A DNA stretch of 64,000 nt from Salipiger profundus (GCF_001969385.1 NZ_CP014796.1:2559501-2623500), one strand, 5' to 3'; counted from the first letter of the stretch, positions 20,308 through 29,093 are shown. Translations and numbers: made by a program. The notes: generated from the sequence alone by a model not told the origin.

Positions 20308-21279
20308 TCACTCGCCCTTGTAGGCGTCGACGATGGCCTTGCCGTCCTCGCCAGCCTCTTCGAGCCATTCGTTGGTCATGACCTCGCCCATCTCCTTGAG
20401 CTGGCCCATGAGCGTGTCGTTGGCCCGCTCGACGGTCATGCCGTTCTTCTCGAGCTCCTCGAGCGTGAAGTCGGTGTAGTCCTTCGAGCGCTGCAGGCCG
20501 TCCGCCGCCGCCGTGCTGGCGCAGTCGTTCATTACCGACTTGGACTCGTCCGAAAGGTCGCTCCACGCGTCGGCGTTCACGAAAACCGCGTTCCGCGGCA
20601 GCCATGCGTCGACCTCGTAGAAGTTCGACAGCTGCTCCCACACCTTGCGGTCATACCCGGTCGCGCCCGACGAGATGAAGCTTTCGGCGACGCCCGTGGC
20701 GAGCGCCTGGCTCAGTTCCGCGGCCTCGACCTGCACCGGAAGCATTCCGGTCAGCTCCGCCATCTTGGCGGTCGCGGTCGAATAGGAGCGGAACTTCAGG
20801 CCCTTGAGGTCCGAGATGTCCTCGATCGGCTTGTTGGTATAAAGCCCCTGCGGCGGCCACGGCACCGAGTAGAGGTAGTGCAGGTTGTCCTCGGCCAGCG
20901 CGTCCGAGACGTAGGGCTCGGCAATGCTCCAGAGCTCTTCATGCTCGTCGAAGGAGGATACGAGGAACGGGATCGAGTCGACCCCGTAGAGCGGGTTCTC
21001 GTTCTGGTGCGCCGACATCAGCCGTTCGCCGATCATGGCCTGGCCGGTCATCACCGCGCGCTTGATCTCGGCGCCGCCGAAGAGCGAGCCCGACGGGTGG
21101 GTGACGATTTCAAGCTCGCCGCCGGTGCCCTCGGTCACGCAGGAGGCGAACGCGGCGCCGACCTCGGAGTGGAAGTTGGTGGCCGCGTAGGCCATCGGCA
21201 TGTCCCATTTCTCGGCGTGGGCAGCGGCGGCCATCCCGGTCAGCGCCGTCGCGGCGAGAAGCGTCCTTGCAAGCGTCAT
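20308..21279 (-). CDS. dctP: TRAP transporter substrate-binding protein DctP
   Basis: Periplasmic receptor of the TRAP system, 323 residues. A clear signal peptide (MTLARTLLAATALTGMAAAA, cleavage after AHA) precedes EKWDMPMAYAATNFHSE. DctP-family features: HPSGSLFGGAEIKRAVMTGQ, SIPFLVSSFDE, LKGLKFRSYS and a conserved Arg-containing substrate segment around PVQVEAAELSQALATG. The ligand cannot be read from sequence. The neighbouring DadA-like oxidase suggests an amino acid or amine. Confidence 0.93.
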   Translation of the reverse strand: MTLARTLLAATALTGMAAAAHAEKWDMPMAYAATNFHSEVGAAFASCVTEGTGGELEIVTHPSGSLFGGAEIKRAVMTGQAMIGERLMSAHQNENPLYGVDSIPFLVSSFDEHEELWSIAEPYVSDALAEDNLHYLYSVPWPPQGLYTNKPIEDISDLKGLKFRSYSTATAKMAELTGMLPVQVEAAELSQALATGVAESFISSGATGYDRKVWEQLSNFYEVDAWLPRNAVFVNADAWSDLSDESKSVMNDCASTAAADGLQRSKDYTDFTLEELEKNGMTVERANDTLMGQLKEMGEVMTNEWLEEAGEDGKAIVDAYKGE

Positions 21280-21320
21280 GGTCGGTATCCCTGTTGTTTG
21301 TATTCTAACGTTTTGCGGTA

Positions 21321-22562
21321 TCAGTGAAACCGATCCGGGGCATAGGGCGCAAGGTTGATGTTCGGAGTCTTGCCGCCGATGAGCTGGGAAAGCAGTCGAC
21401 CGGTCTTCGGCCCGCCCGTCAAACCGACATGATCGTGCCCGAAGCCCATGAACGCGCCCTTCACCGAAGGCGCCTCGCCGATGATCGGCAGGGAATCGGC
21501 CATCGAGGGGCGGTGCCCCATCCACTCCACCGTCTTCTTCCAGCTCAGCCCCGGGATCGCCTTGCGGATCTGTCGCTCGAGCAGTGCGAAGGGGGCGCGC
21601 GACGGCGGTGCGTCGAGCCCGCCCAGTTCGACGATGCCGGCAAGCCGCAGCCGCCCGTCCATCGGCGTCGCCACGAACTTGCCGCTCGTCACCATCACCG
21701 GCGAGCGGGGCATGACCGAGGGCTCGTAGAGTTCGAGGTGGTAGCCGCGTTCGGACTCCAGCGGCGCCTTCACCCCGAGCTTCGCGGCGAGTTTCGCAGA
21801 CCACGCGCCCGCGGTGAGCACCGCGGCGTCGCAGGGGATGGTTTCGCCGCCGATCCGTACGCCGGTGACCCGGCCTGCCTCGCGGGCGATGTCGCTCACC
21901 TCGCCGATGACCAGCCGGGCGCCCTGCGCCTGTGCATGGGCGGCAAGGTCCTTCACGTAGCGGCCCGGGTCGGCGATGCGACCATGACCGGGAAAGCGCG
22001 CCGCGCAGGTGATCTCGGGCCCGAAGGCCGGGTCGTAGGCGCGAAAGGCCGGCTCGTCGAGAAACTCCCAGTCGAAGCCGTTCTCGCGCCGGACCTCCTG
22101 CCCGAGGGTGTCGGCGTCGTAGTCGGCGCGGCTGTTGTAGAGCCAGACGTAATCCGCGGGCACGATCCACTTGTCGGCGCCGGTGCCGGTCGCCAATGCC
22201 TGGTGGTCGGCAAGGCTGTCGCCGATGATCGCGGTGGCCGCCGCCGCCCGCTTGCGCACTGCCGGGGCATTGGCATGCGACATGAATTGCATCAGCCACG
22301 GCGCGATCTTCGGCAGGTAGGACCAGCGCATGAACAGCGGCTGGTTCGGGTCGAGCAGCATCTTCGGCGCCTTGGTCCAGAGCCCGGGCGCCGGCACCGG
22401 CATCACCGAGCAGGAGGCCAATACGCCCCCGTTGCCGTGGCTGGTGCCCTCGCCGGGGCCCGCCTTGTCGATCAGGATCACCTCGTGTCCGTCGCGCTGC
22501 AGCCAGATCGCCGTGGAAACACCCACGATTCCCGCCCCGATTACCGCCACCGTCTTTGCCAT
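21321..22562 (-). CDS. DadA-like FAD-dependent amino acid/amine dehydrogenase
   Basis: DAO-superfamily flavoprotein of 413 residues. The FAD-binding GAGIVGVSTAIWLQRDGHEVILID is at the N-terminus; GTSHGNGGVLASCSVMPVPAPG, ERGYHLELYE, and the C-terminal GFGHDHVGLTGGPKTGRLLSQLIGG resemble D-amino-acid dehydrogenase (DadA) and relatives acting on D-hydroxyproline or other secondary amines. 41 bases separate it from dctP, which it precedes in transcription order, so uptake by the TRAP system followed by oxidation is the likely logic. Confidence 0.85.
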   Translation of the reverse strand: MAKTVAVIGAGIVGVSTAIWLQRDGHEVILIDKAGPGEGTSHGNGGVLASCSVMPVPAPGLWTKAPKMLLDPNQPLFMRWSYLPKIAPWLMQFMSHANAPAVRKRAAAATAIIGDSLADHQALATGTGADKWIVPADYVWLYNSRADYDADTLGQEVRRENGFDWEFLDEPAFRAYDPAFGPEITCAARFPGHGRIADPGRYVKDLAAHAQAQGARLVIGEVSDIAREAGRVTGVRIGGETIPCDAAVLTAGAWSAKLAAKLGVKAPLESERGYHLELYEPSVMPRSPVMVTSGKFVATPMDGRLRLAGIVELGGLDAPPSRAPFALLERQIRKAIPGLSWKKTVEWMGHRPSMADSLPIIGEAPSVKGAFMGFGHDHVGLTGGPKTGRLLSQLIGGKTPNINLAPYAPDRFH

Positions 22563-22718
22563 GCCTTGTCCTTCCCGCGGCGCGTTCCGCCGTCGCCTGT
22601 CCTCCCGGCGCGATCAATGCTGCATTCGGACGGGCTGTCAATCGGCGGCGCCGCGAATTAAGCCTTGGGCCAAGGACCTCGATCAACCCGGCCTCCGGTG
22701 CCGGAGAAAGGAGCCGTC

Positions 22719-23414
22719 ATGGCCTTTGTCTTTCCCCCGATCCCGCAGCCCTCGGTCGCCGTCGCGGGCAGCGACGACCGGCTGCCGGTGCGCCGCATCT
22801 TCTGCGTCGGGCGCAATTACGCCGCCCACGCCCGCGAAATGGGCCGGGATCCGGACCGCGAGCCGCCGTTCTTCTTCACGAAGCCCGCCGACGCGGTGGT
22901 CGATGACGGCATCACCGTCGCCTATCCGCCCGAGACCGGGAACCTGCACTACGAGGCCGAACTCGTCGTCGCGCTGGGCCGGGGCGGCGCGGACATCGCC
23001 GAGGCCGAGGCGCTCGATCACGTCTGGGGCTACGCCATCGGCAACGACCTCACGCGCCGCGATCTGCAGAACGCGGCCAAGGAGCTGCGTCGGCCGTGGG
23101 ACCTGTCGAAGGGCTTCGATCAGTCCGCCGTGGTGGGGCCGGTGCATCCGGTCGGCGCCGTCGGCCACCCGGATACGGGCGCGATCCGGCTCGCGGTCAA
23201 CGGCACGGTGCAACAGGACGGTGACCTCTCCGAGATGATCTGGTCGGTGCCCGAGGTGATCGCCTTCCTGTCGCGGAGCGTGACGCTGTGCCCGGGAGAT
23301 CTGGTGATGACCGGCACCCCGGCGGGTGTCGGAGCGATGGTGCCGGGAGACCTCTGCACGGTCTCGATCGAAGGTCTGGGCGAGATCCGCACCCCGATTG
23401 GCCCGCGCGCCTGA
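22719..23414 (+). CDS. fumarylacetoacetate hydrolase family protein (fumarylpyruvate hydrolase-like)
   Basis: 231-residue FAH-fold enzyme. Start at MAFVFPPIPQPSVAVAGSDD behind a GAAAGGAG ribosome site. Metal- and substrate-binding motifs: FCVGRNYAAHAREMG, FFTKPADAV, LHYEAELVVALG (the E-x-E metal ligands), GYAIGNDLTRRDLQ, and LCPGDLVMTGTPAGVGAM. Closest in form to fumarylpyruvate hydrolases of gentisate/salicylate degradation and to YcgM/FAHD1-type acylpyruvases. Divergent from the DadA-like gene across 156 bases, possibly sharing regulation. Confidence 0.88.
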   Translation: MAFVFPPIPQPSVAVAGSDDRLPVRRIFCVGRNYAAHAREMGRDPDREPPFFFTKPADAVVDDGITVAYPPETGNLHYEAELVVALGRGGADIAEAEALDHVWGYAIGNDLTRRDLQNAAKELRRPWDLSKGFDQSAVVGPVHPVGAVGHPDTGAIRLAVNGTVQQDGDLSEMIWSVPEVIAFLSRSVTLCPGDLVMTGTPAGVGAMVPGDLCTVSIEGLGEIRTPIGPRA

Positions 23415-23627
23415 CGCAAGGGGCTGCGCGCGGTAGGCGGGCATGCCTGCCGCGCACCGGACCCGAGCGGTGGGGCGGATCCGGTGTGCGAACAAAGGCG
23501 AGGGACAATCGCTTGAGGCAGAAGTCCCCGCTGTCCGCCACGCAGGTCCCTGCCTTGAACTGAGGCATGCCATCAGGCAGCGATGCCTGAACGCTTCATG
23601 GGGATGCTTCGAGTATTCGGGGAGAAG

Positions 23628-23701
23628 TGGAGGCGAGTACCGGAATCGAACCGGTGTACACGGATTTGCAATCCGCTGCGTCACCACTCCGCCAACTCGC
23701 C
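23628..23701 (-). tRNA. tRNA-Cys (GCA)
   Basis: Complete cloverleaf on the minus strand: acceptor GGCGAGT/ACTCGCC with discriminator U and encoded CCA, anticodon loop TTGCAAA (anticodon GCA) on a GCGGA/TCCGT stem, and a T arm reading CCGGTTCGATTCCGG. 74 bases including CCA. The sequence upstream of its 5' end begins a gene-poor stretch of worn DNA. Confidence 0.96.
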
Positions 23702-23846
23702 GTTGTCCAGTGGTAGCGGGCGTTTAGACCATCCCGCCGACCCGCGCAAGCCCCTCTGCCACACAGGTTGCCACACATTCCTGTTCTGTTCACGTTCTTT
23801 TCCCTTGCGCCTCGCGTCCCCTGACGCGCTGGCGCAGGTGCCGCGT

Positions 23847-24151
23847 CTAGTGGCGAACCTTCGCGGGGCTCTGACCCGCGACGGCAGCGGTCAGTTCGTC
23901 GCGGCATCCGGCAAGAAGCACGTCTACCGCAGCGGTGTCGCCCAGGTTCTGGAGGTCATGTTCCAGCGCTCCATAGCTTCGCGTGCCGCGCGCATGGCGT
24001 CGGCGGCGCTGCGGTATCCTTTCTGCGCAGGGTGCCCGCTTTTCGACAGGTTCTCGCTCAGGATAAACAGGCTCTCGTCCTCGGTCGCATTCAACGCTGC
24101 GGCGAGGTGGGGATCATCGGGTTCTCGAGCGTGGTCCCGTGCTGCCCTGAG
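23847..24151 (-). pseudogene. frameshifted remnant of an unrecognised small gene
   Basis: Two adjoining minus-strand frames read like protein but are out of phase and lack a normal start. The upstream piece contains PDDPHLAAALNATEDESLFI and SAADAMRAAREAMERW, ending at a TAG at 23924. The downstream piece reads ALEHDLQNLGDTAAVDVLLA and CRDELTAAVAGQSPAKVRH, ending at a TAG at 23847. They join sensibly with a one- or two-base shift near 23970. I do not recognise the family. The rest of the roughly 660 bases between tRNA-Cys and the flippase shows only a duplicated TGCCACACA near 23757-23777 and no other gene. Confidence 0.3.
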
Positions 24152-24318
24152 TTACCAGAAGCGACTCGCCCATGACTTGGCCCCACTGCATCCACAGGAC
24201 ATCGCCGATGCGGTGGCCAAGTAAAGCTGGAAGAGCGTCCGTCCACGGGTCCCATAAGGGTTGAGCCTGTCGAAAGGCTGTCGCCTTCGCATCGCGCCAT
24301 GGCTCGCGTTCCCGGTCA

Positions 24319-24355
24319 TATCCCGAGGTTTGCCTTTGAAGCGCGCCTCGGGATA
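24319..24355 (-). terminator. hairpin after the flippase remnant
   Basis: Perfect 10-bp inverted repeat TATCCCGAGG/CCTCGGGATA with a 17-base loop, starting six bases past the flippase stop codon on the minus strand. It is well placed to end that transcription unit, though there is no clean U-run. Confidence 0.45.
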
Positions 24356-24361
24356 GCCGAT

Positions 24362-25567
24362 TTACTTGTAGCGTCGCATGAGCAGCGAGACGATGACCGC
24401 CGTCGAAACCCTGTAGATCGCCGTCGAGGCAATGGCGCCGTAGATGCCGAAGAACGGCACGAGAGCGGCGGAGGCCAGGATCCGGATCGCGTTGCTGCCA
24501 AGGGTTACATTCCGCATCGCCTTTGCGTCCAGTCGCGAGACGATGAAGACATTCCGGGCCTGCGCGACCTGACCGATGATCAGCGTTCCCATGAGAAGCT
24601 GGCAGTAAAGCACGGATTCGCCGTAGGCATCGGTGAACATGAGCGGCATGAACCAGGGGATCACCGCGAAGATAACGAAGAGGATCGCCACCGTCACAAC
24701 AGCGCTCGCGATGTTGATCTTGCGGTTCAGCTCCGGCGTGTACTTCGCCTTTTTCGAGAAGCTGGGCACCAGCACGTTGCGCATCTGCTGGAAGTACTTC
24801 TTGCTGATCTCGGGGATCCGTTCCGAGACCACGAAGACCGCCAGTGCCTCGGGCGAGAGCAGATAGAACAGCAGGAACTTGTCGATGTAGTTCCCGACCG
24901 AGTTGGCGACGTTGTAGAGCGAGGTTTCCAGCCCGTAGCTCAGGCCCCCGGCCTCGGGCTCGGCATCCTTCGGGATCTGCCTGAGGACCATCCGCAGCGC
25001 CAGAAGGTTGATCGCCGCGCGCACCGTGTTGGGCACGGCGATCAGCCAGCCGAGCGAGATGTCCGTCACCAGCAGCAGCACGATCATCGTGCCATAAGAG
25101 GCGATCGCCACCGTGGACTGCCATTAGGCGTTCTGGCGGAAGCGTCCCTGGCCTGCCTGGAAATCGGTCCAGCCGGACAGGCCGTAGGCAAGGGGGAAGG
25201 TGATGCCGGCGATCATCATGCCGACGCGCAGTTCTTCGGCCTGGGCCTCCATCAGCAGCGCGTAGATGCAGATCGCGATGCCGCCGAGCACGCCGCCCGC
25301 CAGCTGGAACTGGAACGCCTTGCGGAACGTGCCGAGGTGGCCGCGCGCGACGGACTGCATGATCATGCTCGAGACGCCCGGAAGGATGAAGAACCCGCAC
25401 AGGCCGATGGCCGAGGTGATGAGCTGGTATTCCCCCACCGTGGTCTTGCTCAGCTCGCGGACGAGCACCGCGAAGAAGGCCAGCTGGATAAGCTGCCGCA
25501 CGAGGTTCAGGCCGACCACCCAGCCTGCGTTGGCCATGTGTTTCCTGTACTTGAGAAGGGCCTTCAT
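24362..25567 (-). pseudogene. polysaccharide/lipopolysaccharide flippase (Wzx-like) interrupted by an in-frame stop
   Basis: Read through, this is a roughly 400-residue membrane protein of the MOP/oligosaccharide flippase type, with a start at MKALLKYRKHMANAGWVVGL and about twelve hydrophobic segments. A single TAA at 25124-25126 interrupts it after FQAGQGRFRQNA; the same frame continues directly as WQSTVAIASYGTMIVLLLV and runs intact to LLMRRYK. No frame change or length loss is apparent, so this is either one nonsense mutation or a base-calling error. The sulfotransferase fragment overlaps its start by one base, forming a surface-polysaccharide pair. Confidence 0.75.
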
Positions 25568-25815
25568 CAGAGCGGATACCCGCCTGCATCGCAGTCCATC
25601 CCGGTCCGCCCGGGGATGCGGTCCCACAGTGATGGGATGTGGCCATCGTCTCCTGGATCAAGCTGTCGCGACAGGTTGCGCGGACGCTCCACGGTGTCCG
25701 AGGTGCTGCTTTGGTAGATGGCAGTGAGACCGCTCTGAGCCTGGCCGAAAAGGAACCGCTGAAGAAAGGTGCTGCCGGCCTTGGAATACCCGGGGTGAAA
25801 GAGGGTGGGTGTCAT
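25567..25815 (-). pseudogene. truncated sulfotransferase, N-terminal fragment
   Basis: 82 residues beginning MTPTLFHPGYSKAGSTFLQR, which carries the PAPS-binding P-loop pattern (KAGSTFLQ) of bacterial sulfotransferase-domain proteins, normally 250-350 residues. After about 35 residues the sequence (SSTSDTVERPRNLSRQLDPG) no longer resembles the family and a TGA follows at the flippase start. Most of the enzyme has therefore been deleted. The first part may once have decorated an exported polysaccharide with sulfate. Confidence 0.6.
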
Positions 25816-26175
25816 GAGGCAATCTCAAAAGTCGTGGAAATGATTAACCTCGACCTCTTCGCACTTTGCTGCAGCGTGCGGAGAACCGGACAGGCGCTTT
25901 TTCCCTGCGCCGTCCGAGCTCGGCCGGAGTTGCATGTTTTTGCAGCACAGGATGCTTGCGGAAAGGGCGTGCGGATCGGAAGGTTTTCCGACGTCGGGAC
26001 GAATTTTTATGCAAAACCGACTGCGTGCGGGCCGCTTCACCGTAACAACTGAAGCGGGAAGTTTACAAAGTCATGATTTTAAGTGACCCAAGGGAAGCCA
26101 GACCTTGTTGCTTGCACCATCCGTGTGAGAGGAGGTGCGTAGCTCTTTTCAAATCAATGCTCTATAGGTCTCGAT
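25816..26175. other. gene-free stretch upstream of the sulfotransferase fragment
   Basis: About 360 bases with lower GC than the flanks and no reading frame that looks like protein on either strand. It presumably contains the promoter for the minus-strand polysaccharide pair and for the small plus-strand zinc-ribbon gene. I see no repeats or tRNA-like structure. Confidence 0.5.
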
Positions 26176-26355
26176 GTGAGTGCAAAACGTTTCTTTTCCT
26201 GTTGGAAATGCGATCACGCTCTTCGCTTTGGCAGTTCCCGTTGCGGCGTCTGTTATGCAAGGACGCCGGTCTACAATCGATTTTGGTTCTGGGCTGTCAT
26301 CCTTGTTCTGGTGATCGCGGCCGGTCTTGTCGGCGGGCTTACCATGGCCCTTTGA
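26176..26355 (+). CDS. small zinc-ribbon, single-TM protein
   Basis: 59 codons from a GTG: SAKRFFSCWKCDHALRFGSS followed by RCGVCYARTPVYNRFWFW and a hydrophobic helix (AVILVLVIAAGLVGGLTMAL). Two CxxC knuckles 14 residues apart form a plausible zinc ribbon, and the C-terminal 20 residues a membrane anchor with the ribbon likely cytosolic. The composition is protein-like and unlike its GC-rich surroundings. There is no ATG and no good ribosome site close to the GTG, so the exact start is uncertain. I recall similar short uncharacterised proteins in Rhodobacteraceae but cannot name a family. Confidence 0.55.
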   Translation: MSAKRFFSCWKCDHALRFGSSRCGVCYARTPVYNRFWFWAVILVLVIAAGLVGGLTMAL

Positions 26356-26625
26356 CCGCCCTGAGCTCGCCTCCGCTGGCTGGAGAGGGTGGGCGACCAT
26401 GCCTCTCAAATGCGTTTGCGGGCCCTGTCCCTTGCTGCACGTCCTGAGCATGTCGGTAGAAGCCCTCGACGATCCCGGTGCGCGGTGTGTCCGTGGGTTC
26501 CATGAAAAGGGCTCATGACGGGCAGTCGCCAGACGGTCTTTTTCACGTCTTCGCTCTGGCTAGCTGAACGAGCCATGCCGGCAGCCGAACAGAGGCTGCC
26601 CTTCAAGACAGAAGAAAGCCCGAAA

Positions 26626-27659
26626 ATGCAGTATACCATCCTCGGTAAATCCGGCCTGAGCGTCTCCAAGCTGGCGCTCGGCACCATGACCTTCGGTGCG
26701 GAATCTACCGAAGAGCAATCCTTCGCCGTGCTCGATGCCTTCATCGCGGCGGGCGGAAATCTGATCGATACGTCCAACGTCTACGCAGGCGGGGAAACCG
26801 AGGCGATCATCGGTCGCTGGTTCGCGTCACGCCCTCGCGACGTGACGCAGCACGCCGTGCGTTGCATAACGCGCTGAACGAGTCGCTCGAGCGTCTGCAG
26901 GTCGAGACAATCGACCTCTACCAGCTGCACGCAGCGGACATGCTGACCTCGATCGAGGAGACAGTGCACTTTCTCGCCGATGCGATCCGCGCCGGCAAGA
27001 TCCACAATTACGGCCTTTCGAATGTGACCGGTTGGCAATTGCAGCTCTTCGTGTCGACCGCGGAGCGGCTTGGTCTGCCGAAGCCGGTGTCGCTCCAGCC
27101 GCAATACAACCTGCTCTCGCGAGAGATCGAATACGAGATCCTTCCGGCCGCGCGCCATAACGGCCTCGACCTGGTTCCGTGGTCGCCACTGGCAGGCGGT
27201 GTGCTGACCGGCAAGTACAAGCGCGGCGGCACCGCGCCAGAGGGCACACGTGCAGGCGATGGCAGCCCGCTCTACGAATGGTCGACGGCGGAATTCCTCC
27301 ATGGTCCACGCGCGTGGGACATCGTGGAAACCGTCTGCGAGATTGCCAGCGACCACGATGCAACCCCGGCACAGGTCGCCCTGAAATGGCTGGCGGACCG
27401 GCCCGGTGTTGCGGCCCCCATCGTCGGCGCACGGGACGTCGAGCAACTCGAGGCCAACCTCGGGGCTGTGGATCTGACCCTCGACGAGGCGGCGACGGAT
27501 CGCCTGGAGCGGCTCGGCCGCCCGATCCCCCGGAGCACCTATCCCTACGGCGATTTCGGGGTCGCGCAGCGAGAGCGGTTCCTCGACAAGGGCGCGCAGG
27601 TCGTCTTCGAGGTCGTAAAGGATGGCTCCGATGCGCCGCTTGATGGGGCGCTGACCTAG
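26626..27659 (+). pseudogene. aldo/keto reductase with internal deletion and frameshift
   Basis: The first part, from MQYTILGKSGLSVSKLALGT to GGETEAIIGRWFASRPRDV, is the N-terminus of an AKR including the Asp and Tyr of the active site (IDTSNVYAGGETE). At about 26842-26850 the frame changes and resumes as ARRALHNALNESLERLQVE, then continues intact to the end (VGARDVEQLEANLGAVDLTL). Comparison with the family layout shows a missing segment of roughly 20-30 residues holding the catalytic Lys region (VVIATK). The product would be non-functional. It is otherwise similar to YajO/general stress protein 69-type reductases. Confidence 0.75.
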
Positions 27660-28085
27660 GCCAATTGCGCGTCTTGCCCGGCTTCCGGCAGGGGGCCGGG
27701 CCCCTCCGGCGTGTCCATCGTTGGTTCCGCGTCCGACTTGCGCAGACGGTAGCCGCAGTTGCGCGCCCCAAAGACCAAGGGCCAAAGGCGAGCTCCGAGC
27801 CGCTCGAAGGGGCGCTGGCGCGGTCAGGCCGGGCTGCGAGCAGGCCTGAGGCATGGATGTGAAACAGCCTTAACGTCCGAGAGGCGGAGGCATGGCTTAT
27901 CACGTTTTTCAGCTTGCACGAAAGAAACCTTGCATTCTGCCTCGGCAGGCCCCATTTGAGTTGAGCTAACGTTTCTTCTCTTCGAAATGCTGCCGCCGCT
28001 GACACGGTATCGGTTGATCGACTTGGATCGACTTTGCCGGGCTGTCGCGATCCTGCGGGCAGCATTTCTAAAGGAGACCACGGAT
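27660..28085. other. gene-free stretch between the AKR remnant and the cold-shock gene
   Basis: About 425 bases without a convincing gene. The last 60-100 bases before the cold-shock start are likely its 5' leader, ending in an AAAGGAG ribosome site. Long leaders are usual for cold-shock mRNAs, but no specific structure could be established by eye. Confidence 0.4.
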
Positions 28086-28292
28086 ATGGCCAATGGCACC
28101 GTGAAATGGTTCAACACCACCAAAGGCTTCGGCTTCATCGAGCCGGAACAGGGCAGCAAGGACGTCTTCCTGCACATCTCCGCCGTCGAGCGGGCTGGCA
28201 TCAGCCGCATCGAAGACGGCCAGAAGGTGACGTTCGACGTCGAGACCGGCCGTGATGGCCGCGAGTCCGCCAGCAACCTGGCCCTCGCATGA
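28086..28292 (+). CDS. cold-shock protein, CspA family
   Basis: 68-residue single cold-shock domain binding single-stranded RNA/DNA. RNP1 is KGFGFIEP and RNP2 DVFLHIS, preceded by MANGTVKWFNTT. The strong ribosome site AAAGGAG lies eight bases upstream. Its stop overlaps the start of the next small gene as ATGA, so the two are probably co-translated. Whether it is cold-induced or constitutive cannot be told. Confidence 0.95.
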   Translation: MANGTVKWFNTTKGFGFIEPEQGSKDVFLHISAVERAGISRIEDGQKVTFDVETGRDGRESASNLALA

Positions 28293-28528
28293 AGCCGACG
28301 CTGGAAGACCTGCTCGCGGGTGTTCCGGCTCAGGATGGGAACGGTGGGAAGCTTCAGGCTCCCAGCGTTTCCGCTTCAAAATCCAAGACCACTGAGCCGG
28401 TCACCCAGCTCGACAAGACGACCGAGAACGCCAAGCGCGTTCTGGAAGAAGAGTCCCAGGCCCGCGCAGACAAGACTGCGCAACTCCGGGCCGCGCGCGA
28501 AAAGCGCGACGCCGGCGGTAACGACTGA
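28289..28528 (+). CDS. small charged protein translationally coupled to the cold-shock gene
   Basis: 79 residues starting MKPTLEDLLAGVPAQDGNGG. The N-terminus may form a short helix, and the rest is highly charged (TENAKRVLEEESQARADKTA, then QLRAAREKRDAGGND), suggesting a coiled coil or disordered RNA-binding tail. No known domain recognised. The four-base overlap with the csp stop argues that it is a real gene and functionally tied to the Csp. Confidence 0.65.
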   Translation: MKPTLEDLLAGVPAQDGNGGKLQAPSVSASKSKTTEPVTQLDKTTENAKRVLEEESQARADKTAQLRAAREKRDAGGND

Positions 28529-28720
28529 GGTCCGCCGCCGCAGACCCGCTGGTCCAGCGGACATCACGGTTCGAATAGACGGTGCCCGAGAGAGGCGGCG
28601 CTCGCCTGTTGGCGTTGCGCAGCATTGTCGCGTCCTGCCGATCACGACGAAGCCCATCGGCGAGGCGAACACCGACCGACAGGGCCTCGGCACCCACACC
28701 AACGACACGAGGAGAGTACG

Positions 28721-28870
28721 ATGGGATATTCAACCCCGAAGAAGCAGCTTGATCTCAAGGAATTCCTGAGCACTCCGGCGAAGAAACGACCCGCCAGCAG
28801 GAAGTGGGGCATGAGCAAGCCGCTCGCATCCAAGGACCAGCCAGCCGCACCGGAAGAAAAGAGCGACTGA
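28721..28870 (+). CDS. small basic protein of unknown function
   Basis: 49 residues starting MGYSTPKKQLDLKEFLSTPA and rich in Lys (AKKRPASRKWGMSKPLASKD). A GGAGAG ribosome site lies five bases upstream, and the composition is unlike random GC-rich sequence. No domain recognised. It lies in a run of small stress-type genes after the cold-shock gene. The 190 bases before it appear non-coding. Confidence 0.5.
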   Translation: MGYSTPKKQLDLKEFLSTPAKKRPASRKWGMSKPLASKDQPAAPEEKSD

Positions 28871-29093
28871 CATATTCCGACACCAGCTGATTTTCGAAGC
28901 CATTCGCATTGGCCGAGACGACCAGTTTCGGTTCCGGACTCCGGGGCCGACCGCCCGACCGCGTGCCTCTCCTTCGGGAAGAGCCGGTCGTGGCTTGAAA
29001 GACAATCCCGGCGCTGGCCCCTACGCGGGGCTCGGCCAGGTGCCAGAACATGGCGACCCGACCGGGATCTCACACAACTGAAAGATACCAGAC

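Noticed and set aside
23583..24224. 213-codon plus-strand frame across tRNA-Cys
   Set aside because: Runs through the tRNA gene and has no domain; the other strand reads more like a decayed gene.
26339..26503. 54-codon minus-strand frame starting MEPTDTPRTGIVEGFYRHAQ
   Set aside because: Protein-like first half, but no ribosome site, overlaps the zinc-ribbon gene end, and no recognised family; left out for lack of support.
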